Shown: piece by piece, positions 18,412-27,528 of the stretch
Layout of the letters: every line of letters starts with the position of its first letter
Position numbering within the stretch: the stretch's first letter is position 1
Notes under the pieces: generated by a model
The model's input: the letters and a program-made list of their open reading frames with translations, nothing else
What the model was told of the DNA's origin: nothing
Database searches by the model: none
Made by a program: the position numbers and the translations under genes
DNA from: Cognataquiflexum aquatile
Lineage (GTDB): Bacteria > Bacteroidota > Bacteroidia > Cytophagales > Cyclobacteriaceae
Assembly (NCBI RefSeq): GCF_003316845.1
Contig: NZ_QMIK01000004.1
Coordinates: forward strand, 620,001 to 684,000
Direction: 5' to 3'
Length of the DNA: 64,000 nt

Positions 18412-19089
18412 ATGAAAAAGACAAATATCCTGTTTGCTGTTTTTGCAGCGGTATTGTTGTTGACCCGATTCTATGGACTCGCGATGGAAGACGGGGAGAG
18501 GTTTATCCGTGTGATCGGTTGGATGGATTTCCTTTGGCTTGCAATTGGTTGGGTATTGGCAAATTTTCAAATTAAGGCAGGCCTTCCGGAGATTTTTGGG
18601 AATGGGGAAGCAAGGAAAAAATGGTTTGTGCCTTTTTTGGTGGGAATGGGATTTGCCGTGTTAGACGTGGTGGCAATAGAATTCGTTCTCAACAATGAAC
18701 CGCACCAAACTTTGCCACCCTATACCCAACCCTTTCCCTATTCCATTTTTCTTTATTTCGCCGGCGGGCTTTATATGGAATTGTTTTACAAACTCATTCC
18801 CCTGACAGTTTTGCTGTTGGTGTTTGAAAAATTTCTCCAAGGAAATCTAAAGAAATACCTCACTTACTTCGTCATTTTCTTGCTTTCCATTTGGGAACCG
18901 ATTTCCCAATTACCGTCGGATCCGATGTGGTTTGTGGTGTATGCATTTGCCTCGGGTTTTGCTTTCAATTTCCTCCAAATCTATTTTTTCAGGAAAATGG
19001 GCTGGCTGTATTCGGTATTGTGCCGCATGGGTCTGTATTTGGTTTGGCATTTTGCATTGGGAATTTGGATCGAGTTTTGGGTGCTTTAA
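18412..19089 (+). CDS. Multi-pass membrane protein, unknown function
   Basis: A 225-residue hydrophobic protein with about six to seven membrane segments (for example residues 5-25, 40-58, 75-97, 113-133, 142-160 and 175-198). It starts 3 bp after the SDR gene, so the two are probably translated together. The middle segment has charged residues (AGGLYMELFYKLIPL and WEPISQLPSDP), which loosely recall CPBP-type intramembrane proteins, but the diagnostic EExxR motif is not seen. The family was not recognised with confidence. Confidence 0.75.
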   Translation: MKKTNILFAVFAAVLLLTRFYGLAMEDGERFIRVIGWMDFLWLAIGWVLANFQIKAGLPEIFGNGEARKKWFVPFLVGMGFAVLDVVAIEFVLNNEPHQTLPPYTQPFPYSIFLYFAGGLYMELFYKLIPLTVLLLVFEKFLQGNLKKYLTYFVIFLLSIWEPISQLPSDPMWFVVYAFASGFAFNFLQIYFFRKMGWLYSVLCRMGLYLVWHFALGIWIEFWVL

Positions 19090-19243
19090 TAAGACCGAAG
19101 ACCCACACCTATGGAACAATTTGCTATTAACCATACGTAGCCAAGAGTGATTGCCATTGAAATGGCAAGTGACTTTTGGCCGTGATCTGATTAAGAGTGG
19201 GACTTCTTACCAAGAAAATAGGAGAAGGTCTATTTCATAAAGT

Positions 19244-19780
19244 TTATTGGGAGATTTTTAGCCCTGCTTTTTCCGCAAAATATACGGCATCCAAATTATT
19301 GTGGGCTTTGAAATTGACAGTAACCGGATTTTCTAAAGGGGATTTTGAGAAAATCCTCCAAATTGATTTAGGTAGATGGGGACCAATGAAAAAACCCAAC
19401 ATACTTCCCCAAATTGACCCCACTATTATTCCTGAGGAAACTGAGAAAAACACACTGCTGTTTTCATTTTTTCCTGTTGTCAACAAGTCCAAGCCCACAA
19501 TGATAATGGATAAAATGAGTCCCACAATGGCTCCGTTTTTAAGTCCCTTCAATGCCTCTTTCATGAACTCATCTCCTGAAGGATGATGGTTGATGTTGGG
19601 GTTTGGGATGAAACCTCCCATATCCGGGGGATTGATTGCTATTTCATCAATTCCATACCCACGATTCAAAATCATTGAAATGGTTTTCTTTGAATCTTCG
19701 TGATTTTTGAAAATCCCGTATACCGATCCTGAACGGATGGTGTTTTGTTCTAAATTATCTGAATCAATTACCTTTTTCAT
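19244..19780 (-). CDS. Stress-protein-like membrane protein (YflT-like N-terminus)
   Basis: A 178-residue protein. The N-terminal 50 residues (GSVYGIFKNHEDSKKTISMI, then NRGYGIDEIAI) resemble the GSP17M/YflT domain of general stress proteins. Two Gly-rich hydrophobic segments follow (about 83-105 and 115-135, with GIIVGSIWGSMLGFFIGP). The C-terminal tail again resembles an alpha/beta ferredoxin-like half domain. A membrane-associated stress role is an inference. It is convergent with the membrane protein gene at 18412. Confidence 0.7.
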   Translation of the reverse strand: MKKVIDSDNLEQNTIRSGSVYGIFKNHEDSKKTISMILNRGYGIDEIAINPPDMGGFIPNPNINHHPSGDEFMKEALKGLKNGAIVGLILSIIIVGLDLLTTGKNENSSVFFSVSSGIIVGSIWGSMLGFFIGPHLPKSIWRIFSKSPLENPVTVNFKAHNNLDAVYFAEKAGLKISQ

Positions 19781-19886
19781 ACGCTTTAATCTTTTTCAAT
19801 GTGTAGAAGAGATAAAGCTCGCCAATATTGGAAGGAATTTTTTATACCCTGATCAATTTAAATTATGGATTTCACTGTTTGAGCTG

Positions 19887-19919
19887 AAAAAAAATGCCCA
19901 ATTTTTAAAAAATTGGGCA
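19887..19919 (-). terminator. Intrinsic terminator downstream of the LLM oxidoreductase gene
   Basis: On the minus strand TGCCCAATTTTT pairs with AAAAATTGGGCA (plus-strand positions 19895-19919) and is followed by eight T. It lies about 80 bp beyond the stop codon of the gene at 19997. Confidence 0.75.
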
Positions 19920-19996
19920 AATGATAAACTTGACACAGTCATATTTCAATACAGATTTCCTGTTTCTTTTAAGGCTTTTTACCGAATGGAAATCAA

Positions 19997-21022
19997 TCAA
20001 CCGTTGACCAAAGGTTTCACTTTAGTTCCGATAATCTCGATGGCTTTGAGCAATTGGGTATGGGTAAGATTGGCATTGTCCATCTGAAAGGAAAGCCGAG
20101 ACAAACCACCCAAGGATTCACTGTGGCGAAGGATTTTTTCGGCCACTTCCTCGGGATTTCCTACAAGATAAGCGCCTCTTGGTCCTCTTTGCGCTTCAAA
20201 CCGGCTAAAAGTCACCGGCGGCCAACCACGTTCTTTCCCTATTCTGGTGAATGTTTCGGCATAACCGGGATAATATTCTTCAATAGCCTTTTCGGTTGAA
20301 TCTGAAACATATCCTAAGGAATGAAGACCGACTTTGAGTTTTTCAGGGCTGTGGCCTGCCCTTCTTCCTGCTTCCCGGTACAAGTCTACCAAAGGGCTGA
20401 ATCGGTGTGTTTCCCCGCCGATGACAGCTACCATCAATGGCAAACCAAGCGTGCCAGCTCTTACAAAAGACTCCGGCGTACCGCCCACCCCCAACCAAAT
20501 GGGAAAAGGTTCCTGCAATGGCCTTGGATAAATGGCTTGGCTGTGCAGGGCAGGCCGGAATTTTCCTGACCAAGTCACAAATTCATTGTCGCGGATTTTG
20601 AGTAGAAGGCCGAGTTTTTCGGAGAAAAGTGCATCATAATCATTCAGATTCAAGCCAAAAAGTGGAAACGCTTCCGTGAAGGAACCTCTTCCCACGACCA
20701 TTTCCGCCCTGCCTTTTGAAATCAGATCAAGGGTCGCAAAATTCTGAAATACCCGGACCGGATCTGCCGCACTGAGTACCGTGACTGCACTGGTGAGTTT
20801 GATGTTTTTTGTTTGCGAAGCCGCCGCAGCCAGGATCATGGCTGGGGCGGAGTCCAAAAACTCCTTTCTATGGTGTTCGCCGATTCCAAAAACATCCAAT
20901 CCCACCTGATCGGCAAGTTGGATTCTTTCCAGCAATTCGGCCAAAGCCTGCATGCTGTTTTTTGTCCGATCCGGGCCTTCACCGATCGCTGCCGCTGCAA
21001 AACTGTCAATCCCTATTTCCAT
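19997..21022 (-). CDS. LLM class flavin-dependent oxidoreductase
   Basis: A 341-residue bacterial luciferase-like monooxygenase with a TIM-barrel fold. The N-terminus (MEIGIDSFA), LADQVGLDVFGIGEHHRKEF (about 38-57), GRAEMVVGRGSF and FPIWLGVGGTPESFVRAG are typical of the LLM family, which oxidises substrates with reduced flavin and O2. It fits the group often annotated as an atu2307/SP_0267-like LLM oxidoreductase. No flavin reductase gene is adjacent. The substrate cannot be deduced. The next gene upstream (a Na+/Ca2+ antiporter) ends 24 bp before this start, so the two may share a transcript. Confidence 0.9.
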   Translation of the reverse strand: MEIGIDSFAAAAIGEGPDRTKNSMQALAELLERIQLADQVGLDVFGIGEHHRKEFLDSAPAMILAAAASQTKNIKLTSAVTVLSAADPVRVFQNFATLDLISKGRAEMVVGRGSFTEAFPLFGLNLNDYDALFSEKLGLLLKIRDNEFVTWSGKFRPALHSQAIYPRPLQEPFPIWLGVGGTPESFVRAGTLGLPLMVAVIGGETHRFSPLVDLYREAGRRAGHSPEKLKVGLHSLGYVSDSTEKAIEEYYPGYAETFTRIGKERGWPPVTFSRFEAQRGPRGAYLVGNPEEVAEKILRHSESLGGLSRLSFQMDNANLTHTQLLKAIEIIGTKVKPLVNG

Positions 21023-21046
21023 TGAAAGGTAAATTTAAAAGAAAAG

Positions 21047-22009
21047 TTACCAGTTCATGATCAGAGCGGTTAGGTACGCGACATATAAACCGATAAATAC
21101 AAAACCCTCCCATTTTTCAATCTTTCTCCCTCTGCCTGTAAATACAAAAACAAACAAAAGAAGACTTGAAAATATATTGACCCAGATATCTGTAAAATTA
21201 GGAGGTGAAATGGTAACAGGCAGGATGGTAGCTGACACACCTAGGATAAAGAAAGTATTAAAAATATTGGATCCGACTACGTTACCAATAGCGATGTCAA
21301 CCTTTTTCTTTCTGACCGCAGCTACTGAAGTGGCAAGTTCAGGCATGGAAGTACCTATAGATACAATGGTCAAGCCTATGACCCTTTCTGACATTCCAAA
21401 ATACTTGGCTATTTCCACAGCATTGTCAACGATTAACTTTCCTCCAAAGACCAAGCCCGCTAGGCCTACAATAATCCATAAGACTGCCATGCCCGTGGTG
21501 TATTTTCCAATTTCAAATTCTTCTAATTTTTGATCTCCTTGTTTCGAAACCATGATATTGTATCCGAGGAAAATGACAAAAAACATCAATAGAATCACTC
21601 CATCGCCTAAGGATATGAAATTTTCAGCACCGGAATTAAACAAAAAATCATCTGCCAAAATAAAAATAAGTATTGCTGCCAATAAACTGAGTGGGATTTC
21701 TATCCATGTGGTATTTGATTTCACTGTCAATGGATAAATAACAGCGGATATGCCCAAAATCCCAAGAATATTAAAAATATTGCTTCCTACGACATTTCCC
21801 ATGACCATGTCAGGAGAACCACTGATAGAAGCGAAAACGTTGACCACAAGTTCGGGTGCGGAAGTACCGAAAGCCACCACGGTCAGGCCAATAACAATAT
21901 TGGGAATACCAAAATTTGATGCTAAGCTTGAAGCGGCATCGACTAATTTGTCAGCTCCGTAAATCAGCATTACGAAACCTATCAACAACATGATAACAGC
22001 TAGAATCAT
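21047..22009 (-). CDS. Calcium/sodium antiporter (CaCA family, YrbG-like)
   Basis: A 320-residue inner membrane exchanger with about ten TM segments in two homologous halves. Both alpha repeats are visible: VAFGTSAPELVVNVFAS followed by GNVVGSNIFNILGILG in the first half, and SIGTSMPELATSVAA followed by GNVVGSNIFNTFFILG in the second. The GTSxPE Glu residues bind cations. The family exchanges Na+ (sometimes with K+) for Ca2+. It likely heads a two-gene transcript with the LLM oxidoreductase. Confidence 0.93.
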   Translation of the reverse strand: MILAVIMLLIGFVMLIYGADKLVDAASSLASNFGIPNIVIGLTVVAFGTSAPELVVNVFASISGSPDMVMGNVVGSNIFNILGILGISAVIYPLTVKSNTTWIEIPLSLLAAILIFILADDFLFNSGAENFISLGDGVILLMFFVIFLGYNIMVSKQGDQKLEEFEIGKYTTGMAVLWIIVGLAGLVFGGKLIVDNAVEIAKYFGMSERVIGLTIVSIGTSMPELATSVAAVRKKKVDIAIGNVVGSNIFNTFFILGVSATILPVTISPPNFTDIWVNIFSSLLLFVFVFTGRGRKIEKWEGFVFIGLYVAYLTALIMNW

Positions 22010-22148
22010 AAGTTTTTTTTTGTCGCAATATATGATGGATTACACAATGTTTAATTTTGAGTTGGATTTATTTTTTTATTCAATTTATTAGCGGGTAATT
22101 TGAAATAGCAAATCCGAATTTTGATTCAATAATTCGGTCTTTGAAAAC

Positions 22149-22505
22149 ATGAAGCCCCAAATCAAGAAATTTATTTCAATCTTTTTGATTGCAATTATCG
22201 GGTTCACCGGTATGGGAAGTACCTATTTTTTTGAATCCGAACAAGAAATCGGAGCGGAGGAAACCAACCTGGTTTCTTATTCAGATTTGATCCCTGCCTT
22301 TGACAAGGGGCTTGAGTTTGCTTCATCCAAGATCAATGTGCCTGGATTCAAAGTATTGGATACGGTTTTTGACTTGGTCAATGAGCCTTCTGATTTTTTG
22401 TTTTCCCTTGCTGAAAAAGGCTCTTTAAAAGTCAATTGGCTGGAAAAGTGCCATCGCTTTTTTTGTATCCACACCTTATTGTATCCCTTCCACTATTTCT
22501 GGTAG
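22149..22505 (+). CDS. Hypothetical membrane or secreted protein
   Basis: A 118-residue protein with an N-terminal hydrophobic segment (residues 7-28, ISIFLIAIIGFTGMGSTYFF) that may be a signal peptide or anchor, a soluble middle part with ordinary composition, and an unusual aromatic/His/Cys-rich end (CHRFFCIHTLLYPFHYFW). The family was not recognised. It is divergent from the antiporter gene and precedes another small hypothetical gene by 124 bp. Confidence 0.6.
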   Translation: MKPQIKKFISIFLIAIIGFTGMGSTYFFESEQEIGAEETNLVSYSDLIPAFDKGLEFASSKINVPGFKVLDTVFDLVNEPSDFLFSLAEKGSLKVNWLEKCHRFFCIHTLLYPFHYFW

Positions 22506-22629
22506 TCATTTTTAGCCTGTATTTCTTTTCTATTGGGGATTAAAATCAAATCCAACTCTGATTTGTATATCATGCAAATCAGGATTGTCTCTATTCTTTT
22601 ATTTCTACTTACCATAAATAACAAAAAAT

Positions 22630-23157
22630 ATGTTTGACATTGAACCAGTTACCTTGGTCCTTTCCTTGGTTATTATCGCCTTATTTACAACGCCTTTTGT
22701 GATTTACAAAAGAAAACAATCCAGTAAAATCAAAGCCCAAAAGCTTTTCATTGAGCAATTGGAAAATGATTCCAATCTTAAATTTGACCATTCTGACACC
22801 TGGAGAGACCTGTACTTCATTGGATTGGATATGGGTAAAAAAGTGTTGGTTTATGTAAAATTCGGATCTGAAAAAACAGCCCATCAGATAGACCTTTCCC
22901 GGGCAACTGATATCCAGTTGGTGAAAATTGAAAGGGCATTAGAAATTGACGGTAAGCCGGCCAATGTGGTTGACGGATTGTCATTGAAAATCGAAATTTC
23001 AAATGAGAAAAAAGAGGTGAAAATCCTTGAATTTTACGATTGTGAATTATTCTCTGACAATATGGGAGAATGGCCGCTCATCCAAAAGTGGGAGAAAATG
23101 CTAAAGCCAATCGTCAAAGACAATCAAAAACATCATAAGAAAGGGGTTCTGAATTAA
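22630..23157 (+). CDS. Hypothetical protein with single N-terminal membrane anchor
   Basis: A 175-residue protein with one TM segment (about residues 8-27), a short basic stretch (YKRKQSSKIKAQK) and a cytoplasmic-looking alpha/beta domain. No catalytic motif is visible and the family was not recognised. A terminator follows 20 bp after the stop, ending the transcript before the convergent EamA gene. Confidence 0.75.
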   Translation: MFDIEPVTLVLSLVIIALFTTPFVIYKRKQSSKIKAQKLFIEQLENDSNLKFDHSDTWRDLYFIGLDMGKKVLVYVKFGSEKTAHQIDLSRATDIQLVKIERALEIDGKPANVVDGLSLKIEISNEKKEVKILEFYDCELFSDNMGEWPLIQKWEKMLKPIVKDNQKHHKKGVLN

Positions 23158-23176
23158 TTCAAATCCAAAATGATGA

Positions 23177-23217
23177 ATGCCAATAGCCACTGAAGTCGGT
23201 TATTGGCATTTTTTTTT
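23177..23217 (+). terminator. Intrinsic terminator
   Basis: ATGCCAATAGCC pairs with GGTTATTGGCAT (9 perfect pairs plus GCC/GGT) and is followed by nine T. It lies directly after the gene ending at 23157 and just before the stop of the convergent gene. Confidence 0.88.
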
Positions 23218-24157
23218 ATAGACTAGATCCGGCTTTCTGTTTGGTGCCCAAAGTCAGCAATACGATGGTTACCAAAATAAAAACTGTCCCCAACCAATCC
23301 ATCGGTCCGAAAGGTACATTTAACCAAACTACTGCCACTGCAGCTGCAGAAAGGGGTTCCACTGAACAAAGTAAACTAGCCGTTTGGGCTCCGATAATAG
23401 TCACAGAGGTGAGAAAAATGTAGAAGGCGATCACACTTCCAAACAAAACGATGTAAGCAAAGGCCGTCCATGTTCCCAAGTCCCATGTTCCATGAAAATC
23501 CCAAGGCTTGCTGATAAAAGAGAAAGCAATTCCACCGATCAGCATTCCCCAACCTGTAACGGTAGCAGCTGAATATTTCCTGAGCAATCGGACCGGTTGG
23601 ATGGTGTAAAAAGCCAAAGCAAAAGCGGAAAGAATTCCCCAAAATAAAGCCTTTTCGGAGATAACCAGCTGTTGGAAACTTCCGTGCGTGACAAGCAGAA
23701 AAGTGCCTGTAAGTGCAAAAAACAGGGAAGCATATTCCACCATTATGGGCCATCTCCGGTTGTGGATGGCGTAAAAAGCAACCACAATCAAGGGGCCAAT
23801 GTACTGTAATACGGTGGCTGTTGCGGCATTGGAAAGGTTGATGCTGTAGAAATAGGTGTATTGGACCGCAACCATACCAAAAATGCTGAAGAACAACAAT
23901 TGGATGGCATCTTTTGGGTTTTTCCAGATTTTGAAAGCATCGGAATTTTTTCTGGTAATGGTGAAAGTCGTCAGAATAATCCCTGCCAACAGCAATCTCC
24001 AACAGACGAGCCAAGCGGGATTGATTCCTTTTTGCTCAAATAAAAATTGCGCACAGGTTCCTGAAACACCCCAAAATACCGCGGCAGCCAAGGCCATGAC
24101 AAAACCTTTGATTGTTTTTTGGGTAACAAAACTCGCTGACAAAGAGGGTGAAATCAT
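23216..24157 (-). CDS. EamA/DMT-family transporter
   Basis: A 313-residue membrane protein with ten predicted TM segments in two EamA repeats (drug/metabolite transporter superfamily). The N-terminal repeat begins GFVMALAAAVFWGVSGTCAQ. The C-terminal repeat ends with ASLLCSVEPLSAAAVAVVWL, a typical conserved Glu-Pro helix. Members export amino acids or other metabolites; the substrate is unknown. A candidate -7 box (TAAATTTG) lies just upstream at 24174-24181. Confidence 0.92.
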   Translation of the reverse strand: MISPSLSASFVTQKTIKGFVMALAAAVFWGVSGTCAQFLFEQKGINPAWLVCWRLLLAGIILTTFTITRKNSDAFKIWKNPKDAIQLLFFSIFGMVAVQYTYFYSINLSNAATATVLQYIGPLIVVAFYAIHNRRWPIMVEYASLFFALTGTFLLVTHGSFQQLVISEKALFWGILSAFALAFYTIQPVRLLRKYSAATVTGWGMLIGGIAFSFISKPWDFHGTWDLGTWTAFAYIVLFGSVIAFYIFLTSVTIIGAQTASLLCSVEPLSAAAVAVVWLNVPFGPMDWLGTVFILVTIVLLTLGTKQKAGSSL

Positions 24158-24173
24158 AAGGAAGGCTGAAAGC

Positions 24174-24181
24174 CAAATTTA
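24174..24181 (-). promoter_or_regulatory. Candidate -7 box for the EamA transporter gene
   Basis: On the minus strand TAAATTTG is an exact match to TAnnTTTG. The predicted leader would be only about 10 nt and no good -33 element is seen, so confidence is low. Confidence 0.3.
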
Positions 24182-24241
24182 CAGAATGAAAAAGTGATTT
24201 GGTACCGCTCAAAAAAGAAAACAGGGAAAATTATTTGGTAT

Positions 24242-25360
24242 TTAACTGATCTGAAATGGCTGGGGAGTGAAGCATAGCAAGAAGATAATGATGCTTATCC
24301 AACCTAGAATTTTTCTGTTCCTATCCAAGTGTTTTAAACCTGAAACTTCCGGATGCTCGAGTCCCATTACCCGCCCCAACAGAAACGCAAACAACAACCA
24401 TCCACTGTATCCCTGCAATGTCGGGAAAACATAAACTAAGGCATACTGGACAGAAGCAATCACCAAAATCACCATCCATTTTGTCTGTGTGTCCATTATC
24501 CTGGAACGGCTGAAGCAGAAATATAGAAATCCTATATATAGAGGAATATTGATAAGAAGCCTATCAATGCTATGATAAGGATTGATCGATCCTAGCCCTG
24601 CGTAGAATACAAAGGCAATATAAAAAACCAATGAAATCTGCTTGTGATACTTTGGGGAAAGTCCGAAAACCACATGACCTCCATCCAATTGTCCTATAGG
24701 CAAGAGATTCAAGGCTGTAAAAAACAAGGCTAAGTACCCAGCAAATATGTAAGGAAAATGGATGATTTCTGACATATTGGGCATTTTATCCGGTTCCGCC
24801 AAAAGTTTCTCCATCCCATAAAATAACAGGTTATACCCCATCTCAATGTTGAGGTAACCTTCTTCGGCACTGTGTCCTTTGAAGTCTGGGTCAAGGTATT
24901 CGGGATGAATCTGATAAATATAATCCGCCTCAGGAAGATGTGTAAATCCATACCAAAGCACTCCAAAAGCGAAAATAAATCCTGCAAGGGGCCCAGCCAC
25001 GCCAATGTCAAAATACTTTTTACGGCTGTTGATATAGCTTTTCAATTTGATGACGGCGCCGAAAGTACCGATCGAAGGCGCACCCAAAAAACCTAACCAA
25101 CCGGGTATGAAAAACGGCATGGAGGTTTTTACTTTATAATGTAATGAAGTAAACAAATGCCCCAATTCGTGTACAAGTAAAATTCCAAGAAACGGTATCG
25201 AAAAATGAAGTGATTTGAAGAAATATTCCCAAGTCAAAAAATATTCCCCATCCGCTAATATTGATTTCCCATATAACCATTCCGCCCCGGCCAAAGTGGT
25301 GGCAATTAGTGTTAGGATAAAAAGTGAAATGTGGATCAGGTATTCTTTTTTAGTATACAT
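24242..25360 (-). CDS. Site-2 protease family (M50) membrane metalloprotease
   Basis: A 372-residue polytopic protein if the ATG at 25360 (MYTKKEYLIH) is used; an ATG two codons earlier is possible. The zinc-binding HExxH is visible as VHELGHLF (about residues 63-70). The second motif, NLLPIGQLDGGH with the metal-binding Asp, lies near residue 225. S2P proteases cut TM segments, often anti-sigma factors. The start overlaps the end of the upstream HAD gene by about 11 bp, indicating translational coupling. A substrate is not evident in the neighbourhood. Confidence 0.9.
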   Translation of the reverse strand: MYTKKEYLIHISLFILTLIATTLAGAEWLYGKSILADGEYFLTWEYFFKSLHFSIPFLGILLVHELGHLFTSLHYKVKTSMPFFIPGWLGFLGAPSIGTFGAVIKLKSYINSRKKYFDIGVAGPLAGFIFAFGVLWYGFTHLPEADYIYQIHPEYLDPDFKGHSAEEGYLNIEMGYNLLFYGMEKLLAEPDKMPNMSEIIHFPYIFAGYLALFFTALNLLPIGQLDGGHVVFGLSPKYHKQISLVFYIAFVFYAGLGSINPYHSIDRLLINIPLYIGFLYFCFSRSRIMDTQTKWMVILVIASVQYALVYVFPTLQGYSGWLLFAFLLGRVMGLEHPEVSGLKHLDRNRKILGWISIIIFLLCFTPQPFQIS

Positions 25361-25982
25361 TCTCAAAGAATTGAATTAATGCTCTTTCGTGGGTGATGTG
25401 GTATGTTTGTAGCCCAACTCTTTTTGCACCTTCTATGTTTGCGTGTAAATCATCAAAAAACAGGACCCGCTCGGGGTCAATTTGGATTTCATTTAATACT
25501 GCTTTATAAATAGCCTCATCAGGTTTGGCCAAGCCCATTTGGTGGCTTAAAAAAATCCTGTCACAAAGATCATAAATTGATTTTTCACCTGTTTGGTCCA
25601 CAAGAAGTTCATCAAACTTCTCGATGTGTATTTCATTGGTATTACTGAGAACCGCCGTCCCAAAATCCATCCTTAGTTTTTTTAACAGCTCAATTCTCTC
25701 CATTGGTATATCTTTTAGAAGACTGTTCCAGACATGATCAATTTGTGCATCGGTCCATTCTTCCTGATAAAGATTCCTGACTTCGTCTCTGAATTGGGCA
25801 GAACTGATCAAACCTTTCTCATAATCTTTGTGAAAAGCGGAAGGGAAGAATCTGTCTGTCAATGAATGTTTGGCTTCAGGGAGGATTTTTTTCAACTCAT
25901 TGATACTGAAACTATAATCAATATCAATGATTACATTGCCTAAATCGAAGATCAAAAAATCGATATTCTCAAGTTTTTTCAT
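25350..25982 (-). CDS. HAD-superfamily hydrolase
   Basis: A 210-residue phosphatase-type protein counted from the ATG at 25982. Motif I is IFDLGNVIID (DxGxV: the second Asp of the usual DxD is replaced by Gly, as in the YihX/epoxide-hydrolase-like subgroup), motif II VLSNTN, motif III KPDEAIY, and motif IV FFDDLHANIEGAK. The family dephosphorylates small sugar phosphates or similar. It is followed by an overlapping site-2 protease gene. A weak promoter match (TTG-N20-CATATTTG) lies upstream. Confidence 0.88.
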   Translation of the reverse strand: MKKLENIDFLIFDLGNVIIDIDYSFSINELKKILPEAKHSLTDRFFPSAFHKDYEKGLISSAQFRDEVRNLYQEEWTDAQIDHVWNSLLKDIPMERIELLKKLRMDFGTAVLSNTNEIHIEKFDELLVDQTGEKSIYDLCDRIFLSHQMGLAKPDEAIYKAVLNEIQIDPERVLFFDDLHANIEGAKRVGLQTYHITHERALIQFFENVY

Positions 25983-26008
25983 TTGCACTCAGGTTGTAAA
26001 ATTAAAAC

Positions 26009-26039
26009 CAAATATGTAACATTGCACTCCCATTTGCAA
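26009..26039 (-). promoter_or_regulatory. Weak promoter candidate for the HAD-S2P operon
   Basis: On the minus strand TTG (26037-26039), 20 bp spacer, and CATATTTG (26009-26016), one mismatch from the -7 consensus. The resulting leader would be about 20 nt. Confidence 0.3.
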
Positions 26040-26069
26040 GGCAGTTTTCAAAAAACGCGTGCAGATATC

Positions 26070-26143
26070 GGGCCTATAGCTCATTCGGTTAGAGCAACTG
26101 ACTCATAATCAGTAGGTGCTTGGTTCGATTCCAAGTGGGCCCA
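26070..26143 (+). tRNA. tRNA-Ile2 with CAU anticodon (annotators may call it tRNA-Met)
   Basis: A 74-nt cloverleaf: acceptor GGGCCTA/TGGGCCC (one T-G pair), D-arm with GGTTAGAGC, anticodon loop CTCATAA giving CAT, and T-arm CTTGG-TTCGATT-CCAAG. The CCA end is not encoded. The anticodon arm GACTCATAATC is the hallmark of the minor isoleucine tRNA whose C34 is converted to lysidine by TilS to read AUA. Elongator or initiator Met identity is less likely, and the three GC pairs of initiator anticodon stems are absent. Confidence 0.93.
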
Positions 26144-26144
26144 C

Positions 26145-26180
26145 AAAAAAGCCACTCAAAACTAAATGAGTGGCTTTTTT
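26145..26180. terminator. Bidirectional terminator between tRNA and mnmA
   Basis: GCCACTCA (26151-26158) pairs with TGAGTGGC (26167-26174), with six A before and six T after, so it can stop both the plus-strand tRNA transcript and the convergent mnmA transcript. Confidence 0.88.
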
Positions 26181-26223
26181 AATGATCCTTCAATAAAGGA
26201 GTTTTATTTTTTCCTAATTTAAA

Positions 26224-27435
26224 TCAGAATATCACCCCCGAACCAATACTTTCATTGCCATCATACCAAGCTACAAACTGACCGGAGGCAACTCCCCGTT
26301 GCGCCTCGTCAAATAGGACATACAGGCCGTTTTCTTTCATAAGGAATGTGGCCCATGAAAGCGGCTGTCTGTATCTAATCCTGGAAAGATATCTCCTGGA
26401 TCCGCCAACTTCCATTTTCAGGTCTTCCCGGATCCAATGGATGTCGTTTTTTGGTACAAAAAGTCCATATCTGTTCAATCCCAGATGGTCTTCGCCCAGG
26501 CCCGTATAGATTACATTTGACTTGGTATCCGTCGCGATTACAAAAAGAGGCTTGCCTGTTCCTCCCACTTGGAGCCCTTTTCTTTGTCCCACGGTAAAAT
26601 AATGTGCACCGTTATGGTCACCGATTTTCTTTCCCTGTTCCGGATGGTATTTGATAGGGAGGCAAATGGAATCCAAAGTCTCCAATTCAAAATCTTCCTG
26701 ATCGATTCCGGCAGGGATTTTTTTGTTACTGTAAATGGGAAGATCTTCCGGAATCACTACAATAGCTCCTTTTTTTGGTTGGAGCTGCTGCTGCAAAAAG
26801 TCGGGAAGCCGCACTTTTCCTATAAAGCAGAGTCCCTGACTGTCTTTTTTGTCTGCAGTGATTAGGTCTTGTTCCTTGGCAATTTTCCTGACTTCGGATT
26901 TTTGAAGATGGCCGATTGGAAACAATGCTTTTGAAAGCTGTTCCTGATTGAGTTGGCAGAGGAAGTAACTTTGGTCTTTGCCATTGTCTGCACCTGCAAG
27001 CAAGCGGTAAACCGGTTTTTCCTCTACTATAATTTCATCTTTTTGACAATAATGTCCAGTCGCCACAAAATCTGCTTTGAGCTTTTGGGCGGCTTTTAGA
27101 AAAATGTCGAATTTGATTTCTCTGTTGCAAAGGATGTCGGGATTCGGAGTTCTGCCTGCTTCATATTCGGCAAACATATAATCCACAATCCGGTCTTTGT
27201 ATTCTTCGCTGAGGTCGATTGCTTGAAAAGGAATGTCCAACTTTTGGGCCACAAGCATGGCGTCTGTGCTGTCTTCCATCCAAGGACATTCGTTGGAAAT
27301 GGTGACAGATTCATCGTGCCAGTTTTTCATAAACATGCCGATGACTTCGTAGCCTTGTTCTTTGAGGAGGTATGCAGCGACGGATGAATCCACTCCGCCT
27401 GATAGTCCGACGACTACCCTTTTTTTGTTTTCCAT
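26224..27435 (-). CDS. mnmA: tRNA-specific 2-thiouridylase MnmA
   Basis: The enzyme forms 2-thiouridine at position 34 of tRNA-Lys, -Glu and -Gln using ATP and a persulfide relay. The PP-loop GLSGGVDSS is at about 10-18 counted from MENKKRVVV. The catalytic Cys of ILCNREIKF (about residue 103) and the partner Cys of GLCFIGK (about 203) are both present. With the start at 27435 the protein has 403 residues; in-frame ATGs at 27453 and 27468 cannot be excluded, since no ribosome binding site decides. It is convergent with the tRNA-Ile2 gene, and the two share a bidirectional terminator. Confidence 0.96.
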   Translation of the reverse strand: MENKKRVVVGLSGGVDSSVAAYLLKEQGYEVIGMFMKNWHDESVTISNECPWMEDSTDAMLVAQKLDIPFQAIDLSEEYKDRIVDYMFAEYEAGRTPNPDILCNREIKFDIFLKAAQKLKADFVATGHYCQKDEIIVEEKPVYRLLAGADNGKDQSYFLCQLNQEQLSKALFPIGHLQKSEVRKIAKEQDLITADKKDSQGLCFIGKVRLPDFLQQQLQPKKGAIVVIPEDLPIYSNKKIPAGIDQEDFELETLDSICLPIKYHPEQGKKIGDHNGAHYFTVGQRKGLQVGGTGKPLFVIATDTKSNVIYTGLGEDHLGLNRYGLFVPKNDIHWIREDLKMEVGGSRRYLSRIRYRQPLSWATFLMKENGLYVLFDEAQRGVASGQFVAWYDGNESIGSGVIF

Positions 27436-27528
27436 TGTTTTGAAATTATTCATGGGTTCAAGGTCCATGAGGTTTCACATAAAGACCCAACATCTTTCTG
27501 TTGGATTTTGGTTCGCAAATTTAATCTA

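Noticed and set aside
23376-24014. A 212-codon minus-strand frame
   Set aside because: Same-strand alternate frame of the EamA gene; Cys/His/Trp-rich shadow product.
26070-26143. Initiator or elongator tRNA-Met
   Set aside because: The CAU anticodon alone allows it, but the GACTCATAATC anticodon arm fits tRNA-Ile2 and initiator features are lacking.
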